NCBI RefSeq assembly: GCF_009795885.1
Contig: NZ_WTEV01000002.1
Coordinates: forward strand, 124,001-188,000
Reading direction: 5' to 3'
Source of the DNA: Gilliamella sp. Pas-s25
GTDB lineage: Bacteria; Pseudomonadota; Gammaproteobacteria; Enterobacterales; Orbaceae
Length of the DNA: 64,000 nt
Part shown: piece after piece, positions 62,932 through 64,000 of the stretch
Layout: every line of letters starts with the position of its first letter
How positions within the stretch are numbered: position 1 is the stretch's first letter
Position numbers and translations under genes: made by a program
Notes under the pieces: generated by a model
What the model saw: only the letters and a program-made list of their open reading frames with translations
What the model was told of the DNA's origin: nothing
Databases searched by the model: none

Positions 62932-63732
62932 ATGACATTATCAATTATTGCCATCATGTTAGTAATAATTATTGCCTTTTTAGCAGGGATAGAGGGTATT
63001 TTAGATCAGTTTCAATTCCACCAACCTTTAGTGGCTTGTTCTTTAATTGGACTTGTCACCGGTAATTTAGAAGCCGGAGTTGTATTGGGCGGCTCGTTGC
63101 AAATGATTGCTTTAGGTTGGGCCAATATCGGCGCTGCAGTTGCACCTGATGCGGCACTGGCAGCTGTTGCATCGTCCATCATTTTAGTATTAGGCGGACA
63201 AGGTATAGCTGGTGTATCGACAGCTATAGCAGTTGCTATTCCCCTCGCCGTTGCTGGATTATTCTTAACTATGATTGTTCGAACCATTGCGGTTCCTTTA
63301 GTCCATATGATGGATGCTGCTGCAGAAGAAGGTAATATTCGAAAAATTGAATGGCTACAAATTTTAGGTATCTGTTTACAAGGTCTACGTATTGCTATTC
63401 CTGCCACTGCTTTACTATTTATTCCAGCAGAAGCGGTTAAGGAAATATTAAATTCAATGCCTGAATGGCTAACAACGGGTATGGCTATCGGTGGCGGTAT
63501 GGTGGTTGCAGTCGGTTATGCCATGGTGATTAATATGATGGCAAACCGCGAAGTATGGCCATTTTTTATTATTGGTTTTGTCGTTGCTGCGATCTCACAA
63601 TTAACACTCATTGCACTCGGGGCTTTAGGCATCGCATTAGCACTCATTTACCTCAATCTTTCAGAACGTGGCAACTCATCCAACGGTGGTGGCAAAGGTG
63701 ATCCACTTGATGATATTTTAAATGATTACTAG
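62932..63732 (+). CDS. manY: PTS mannose EIIC component
   Basis: A 266-residue membrane subunit with about seven to eight helices. Features: FLAGIEGILDQFQFHQPLVA, GVVLGGSLQMIALGWANIGA (substrate-pocket motif) and AAVAPDAALAAVASSIILVL. Twenty bases after manX. Forms the sugar channel with EIID. Confidence 0.96.
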   Translation: MTLSIIAIMLVIIIAFLAGIEGILDQFQFHQPLVACSLIGLVTGNLEAGVVLGGSLQMIALGWANIGAAVAPDAALAAVASSIILVLGGQGIAGVSTAIAVAIPLAVAGLFLTMIVRTIAVPLVHMMDAAAEEGNIRKIEWLQILGICLQGLRIAIPATALLFIPAEAVKEILNSMPEWLTTGMAIGGGMVVAVGYAMVINMMANREVWPFFIIGFVVAAISQLTLIALGALGIALALIYLNLSERGNSSNGGGKGDPLDDILNDY

Positions 63733-63748
63733 AAACTTGGAGAAAAAA

Positions 63749-64000
63749 ATGATTGATAAAATTCAATTAAGCAAAAAAGATCGTTTGGCGGTCGCTTGGC
63801 GTTCAACCTTTCTCCAAGGATCTTGGAACTATGAACGAATGCAAAACGGCGGTTGGGTTTATGCAATGATCCCAGCTATAAAGAAACTATATTCTACCAA
63901 AGAAGATCGTTCTGCTGCGCTCAAACGTCACTTAGAATTCTTTAATACTCACCCATATTTAGCTTCACCCGTACTTGGCGTTACACTTGCTTTAGAAGAA
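63749..64000 (+). CDS. manZ: PTS mannose EIID component (cut by window)
   Basis: The first 84 codons of EIID: MIDKIQLSKKDRLAVAWRST, FLQGSWNYERMQNGGWVYAM, HLEFFNTHPYLASPVLGVTL. The family N-terminus is unmistakable. GGAG precedes ATG 63749. The rest lies outside. Confidence 0.95.
   Translation, partial: MIDKIQLSKKDRLAVAWRSTFLQGSWNYERMQNGGWVYAMIPAIKKLYSTKEDRSAALKRHLEFFNTHPYLASPVLGVTLALEE

Overview
The window is an AT-rich gammaproteobacterial chromosome segment. Gene content and order (glnA-glnL-glnG, yibN-secB-gpsA, aas-lplT, fruBKA with a Cra-type regulator, manXYZ) are enterobacteria-like, but the low GC and diverged proteins suggest a small-genome relative. An Orbaceae bee-gut symbiont such as Gilliamella would fit; this is inference, since no rRNA is present.

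Positions 1 to about 31846 are the right-hand part of a lambdoid prophage with a myovirus (contractile) tail. The left end lies outside the window. Reading from the left, the minus-strand late genes are tail sheath, tail terminator, head-tail connectors, HK97-type capsid, S49 protease, portal, terminases, HNH, spanins, lysozyme and two holins. Then come a Q-type antiterminator fused to an HNH-AP2 endonuclease, a DUF968 protein, a Rha/KilAC antirepressor, a PIN-like cargo gene, RusA, a Dam-type methylase, lambda P- and O-like replication genes with an iteron origin inside O, a CII/YmfL-like regulator and Cro. The plus strand starts with the CI repressor and an overlapping exported-protein gene, followed by a PL/OL promoter and an early left operon ending in excisionase and integrase. 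Among others it holds rdgC, an HD hydrolase, a PP-loop protein and a DEDD exonuclease. Integration was into the 3' end of ssrA (tmRNA): the displaced ssrA end is at 31815-31846.

Two RNA-level systems in the prophage look undescribed. First, hairpins with unrelated, base-paired stems but a nearly constant loop (AGTGCAGA) occur at least nine times in front of seven phage genes on both strands, each followed by a GTGGAG-type ribosome binding site. Second, the 181-nt gap after rdgC can fold into nested stems, with an apical loop that makes a 13-bp long-range pairing directly abutting the Shine-Dalgarno sequence of the next gene; this looks like a pseudoknotted riboregulator. Three copies of a boxA-like sequence also punctuate the early left region and abut the 3' ends of two antisense cargo units.

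From 31850 to 39360 is a decayed accessory region: IS481-like and IS3-family fragments, one nearly complete IS3 element with a broken transposase, a flavodoxin-fold oxidoreductase, a pair of STY0301-like exported proteins, a periplasmic carbonic anhydrase, an orphan fragment beside a GC-rich hairpin, and tRNA-Asn. From 39586 on the genes are core: LOG-family hydrolase, fructose PTS with its regulator, a Fur-controlled siderophore ABC transporter, the glnA-ntrBC nitrogen operon with a sigma-54 promoter, yibN-secB-gpsA, an ornithine cyclodeaminase-like enzyme, aas-lplT-murQ, and the mannose PTS operon, which runs off the right edge.
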